From Oscillospiraceae bacterium (GTDB taxonomy: Bacteria; Bacillota; Clostridia; Oscillospirales; Oscillospiraceae): 6,905 bases of DNA. This document shows, piece after piece, positions 6,418 to 6,905 of this stretch; the stretch's first letter is position 1, and each line of letters starts with the position of its first letter. The notes beneath the pieces are model-generated. The model was not told the DNA's origin, did no database searches, and saw nothing but the letters and a program-made list of their open reading frames with translations. The DNA lies in contig JAHHRQ010000086.1 of NCBI GenBank assembly GCA_020025715.1, positions 1 through 6,905 on the forward strand. Direction: 5' to 3'. The translations under genes and the position numbers were made by a program.

Positions 6418-6446
6418 TATATACATTTTTCAGGCCTGTTTGTCAA
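6418..6446 (-). promoter_or_regulatory. Promoter of the riboswitch-transporter unit
   Basis: On the minus strand a perfect -35 box TTGACA (6446-6441), a 17-base spacer and a -10 box TATATA (6423-6418) predict a start near 6411, only a few bases ahead of the riboswitch closing helix at 6406. That tight fit supports both calls. The spacer contains the 8-base palindrome CAGGCCTG (6438-6431). Confidence 0.8.
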
Positions 6447-6673
6447 GAAATTTTTGCCTATCTGCTCAGCTTATTATAAATTTTTCTGTATTTGCCCGCC
6501 CTATACCTGAAAAGCATTTAAAAACCGTATTTTCAGATTTATTTTCATTTTTCGCATTTTATCAGAAACTTATGCCTGTAAGCTAAAATTTTGTTAGACA
6601 TTTCCAGTTCAGAATGTTAGAATATAATCAGGTTAAGAGATATAATTCGGCATAAAACAGTCTTTTTTTAATT
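6447..6673. other. AT-rich intergenic region without a recognised gene
   Basis: I find no coding region, tRNA or convincing structured RNA here. Two exact TATAAT hexamers lie on the plus strand at 6623-6628 and 6641-6646, eighteen bases apart, but neither has a good -35 box at standard spacing. They could be additional start points for the dehydrogenase gene downstream or simply reflect AT content. A weak inverted repeat (CTGAAAA at 6507-6513 with TTTTCAG at 6530-6536) has a 16-base loop and no T-run. Confidence 0.5.
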
Positions 6674-6702
6674 TTGTTTTTGTCAGTAGAAAACATTATT
6701 AT
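6674..6702 (+). promoter_or_regulatory. Possible promoter of the short-chain dehydrogenase gene
   Basis: A weak -35 box TTGTTT (6674-6679) and a -10 box TATTAT (6697-6702) stand 17 bases apart, giving a start near 6709 and a 65-base leader. The region is AT-rich, so chance matches are likely; the two upstream TATAAT hexamers are rivals. Confidence 0.35.
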
Positions 6703-6773
6703 AGGCGTAAATTCTCTGCTTTTGAGCTGAATTAACTGAAAATAAAATTTCACAGTATATGGGAGGAAGAAAA

Positions 6774-6905
6774 ATGCGTTTTGAAGGAAAAGTCGCCATA
6801 ATCACCGGCGCAAGCTCCGGTATCGGCCGCGCAACTGCAAGGCTTTTTGCAAAAGAGGGTGCAACTGTTATAGCCGCAGCCCGCAGGCTAAAGAGGCTGG
6901 AAGAG
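6774..6905 (+). CDS. Short-chain dehydrogenase/reductase, N-terminal part (cut by window edge)
   Basis: Only the first 44 residues are present. They form the start of a Rossmann fold of the classical SDR family: a first beta strand (GKVAIITG), the cofactor-binding TGASSGIG at 11-18, a helix, and a second strand ending AAARR (35-39). In classical SDRs, basic residues at this place usually favour NADP(H) over NAD(H), which is family knowledge applied here. The catalytic Ser-Tyr-Lys residues lie beyond the window, so substrate cannot be assigned. FabG-type 3-oxoacyl-ACP reductase and many other SDR oxidoreductases begin this way. The ATG is preceded by GGGAGG at 6761-6766, seven bases upstream. 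The gene diverges from the riboswitch-controlled transporter, and nothing links the two functionally. Confidence 0.9.
   Translation, partial: MRFEGKVAIITGASSGIGRATARLFAKEGATVIAAARRLKRLEE

Noticed and set aside
6507..6536. Inverted repeat CTGAAAA/TTTTCAG as a terminator or operator
   Set aside because: Only seven AT-rich pairs, a 16-base loop and no T-run; expected by chance in such AT-rich DNA.

Overview
The window looks like part of the chromosome of an anaerobic Firmicute of the class Clostridia, possibly the Ruminococcaceae/Oscillospiraceae. The signs are strong AGGAGG-type ribosome binding sites, TTGACA/TATAAT promoters, compact U-tailed terminators, moderate GC in genes with AT-rich gaps, and protein sequences that resemble clostridial homologues. 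This placement is inferred from the sequence alone. No mobile element, CRISPR array, tRNA or rRNA is visible.

Left part (1-3077, minus strand). The order of transcription is a short thioredoxin-reductase-like flavoprotein, its own terminator, a near-consensus promoter, then two half-size ABC exporter genes of the CydD and CydC type. The two exporter genes are separated by one base, and the second runs off the left edge. The flavoprotein keeps the FAD site and the CATC redox centre. Its second nucleotide-binding domain is about 40 residues shorter than in E. coli TrxB, and both NADPH-binding motifs are degraded. It may take electrons from ferredoxin or flavodoxin instead of NADPH.

Middle (3078-4946). 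A 105-bp divergent region carries a promoter for glnS, which encodes a full-length glutaminyl-tRNA synthetase on the plus strand. glnS ends in a strong terminator. A second hairpin follows that ends the convergent gene on the minus strand.

Right part (4947-6905). A 429-residue membrane transporter of the ion transporter (ArsB/NhaD/SLC13) superfamily is read leftward. Its leader is the most notable element here: a promoter, then an RNA that matches the yybP-ykoY manganese riboswitch, then an intrinsic terminator that shares a strand with the riboswitch closing helix, then the RBS. The layout predicts that manganese switches the transporter on, which suggests a manganese-related efflux role for a protein family not normally assigned one. 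After an AT-rich gap, a short-chain dehydrogenase/reductase gene starts on the plus strand and is cut by the right edge.

The trxB-cydD-cydC group forms one thematic block (thiol redox and thiol or heme export). glnS, the riboswitch-transporter unit and the dehydrogenase appear to be independent transcription units.
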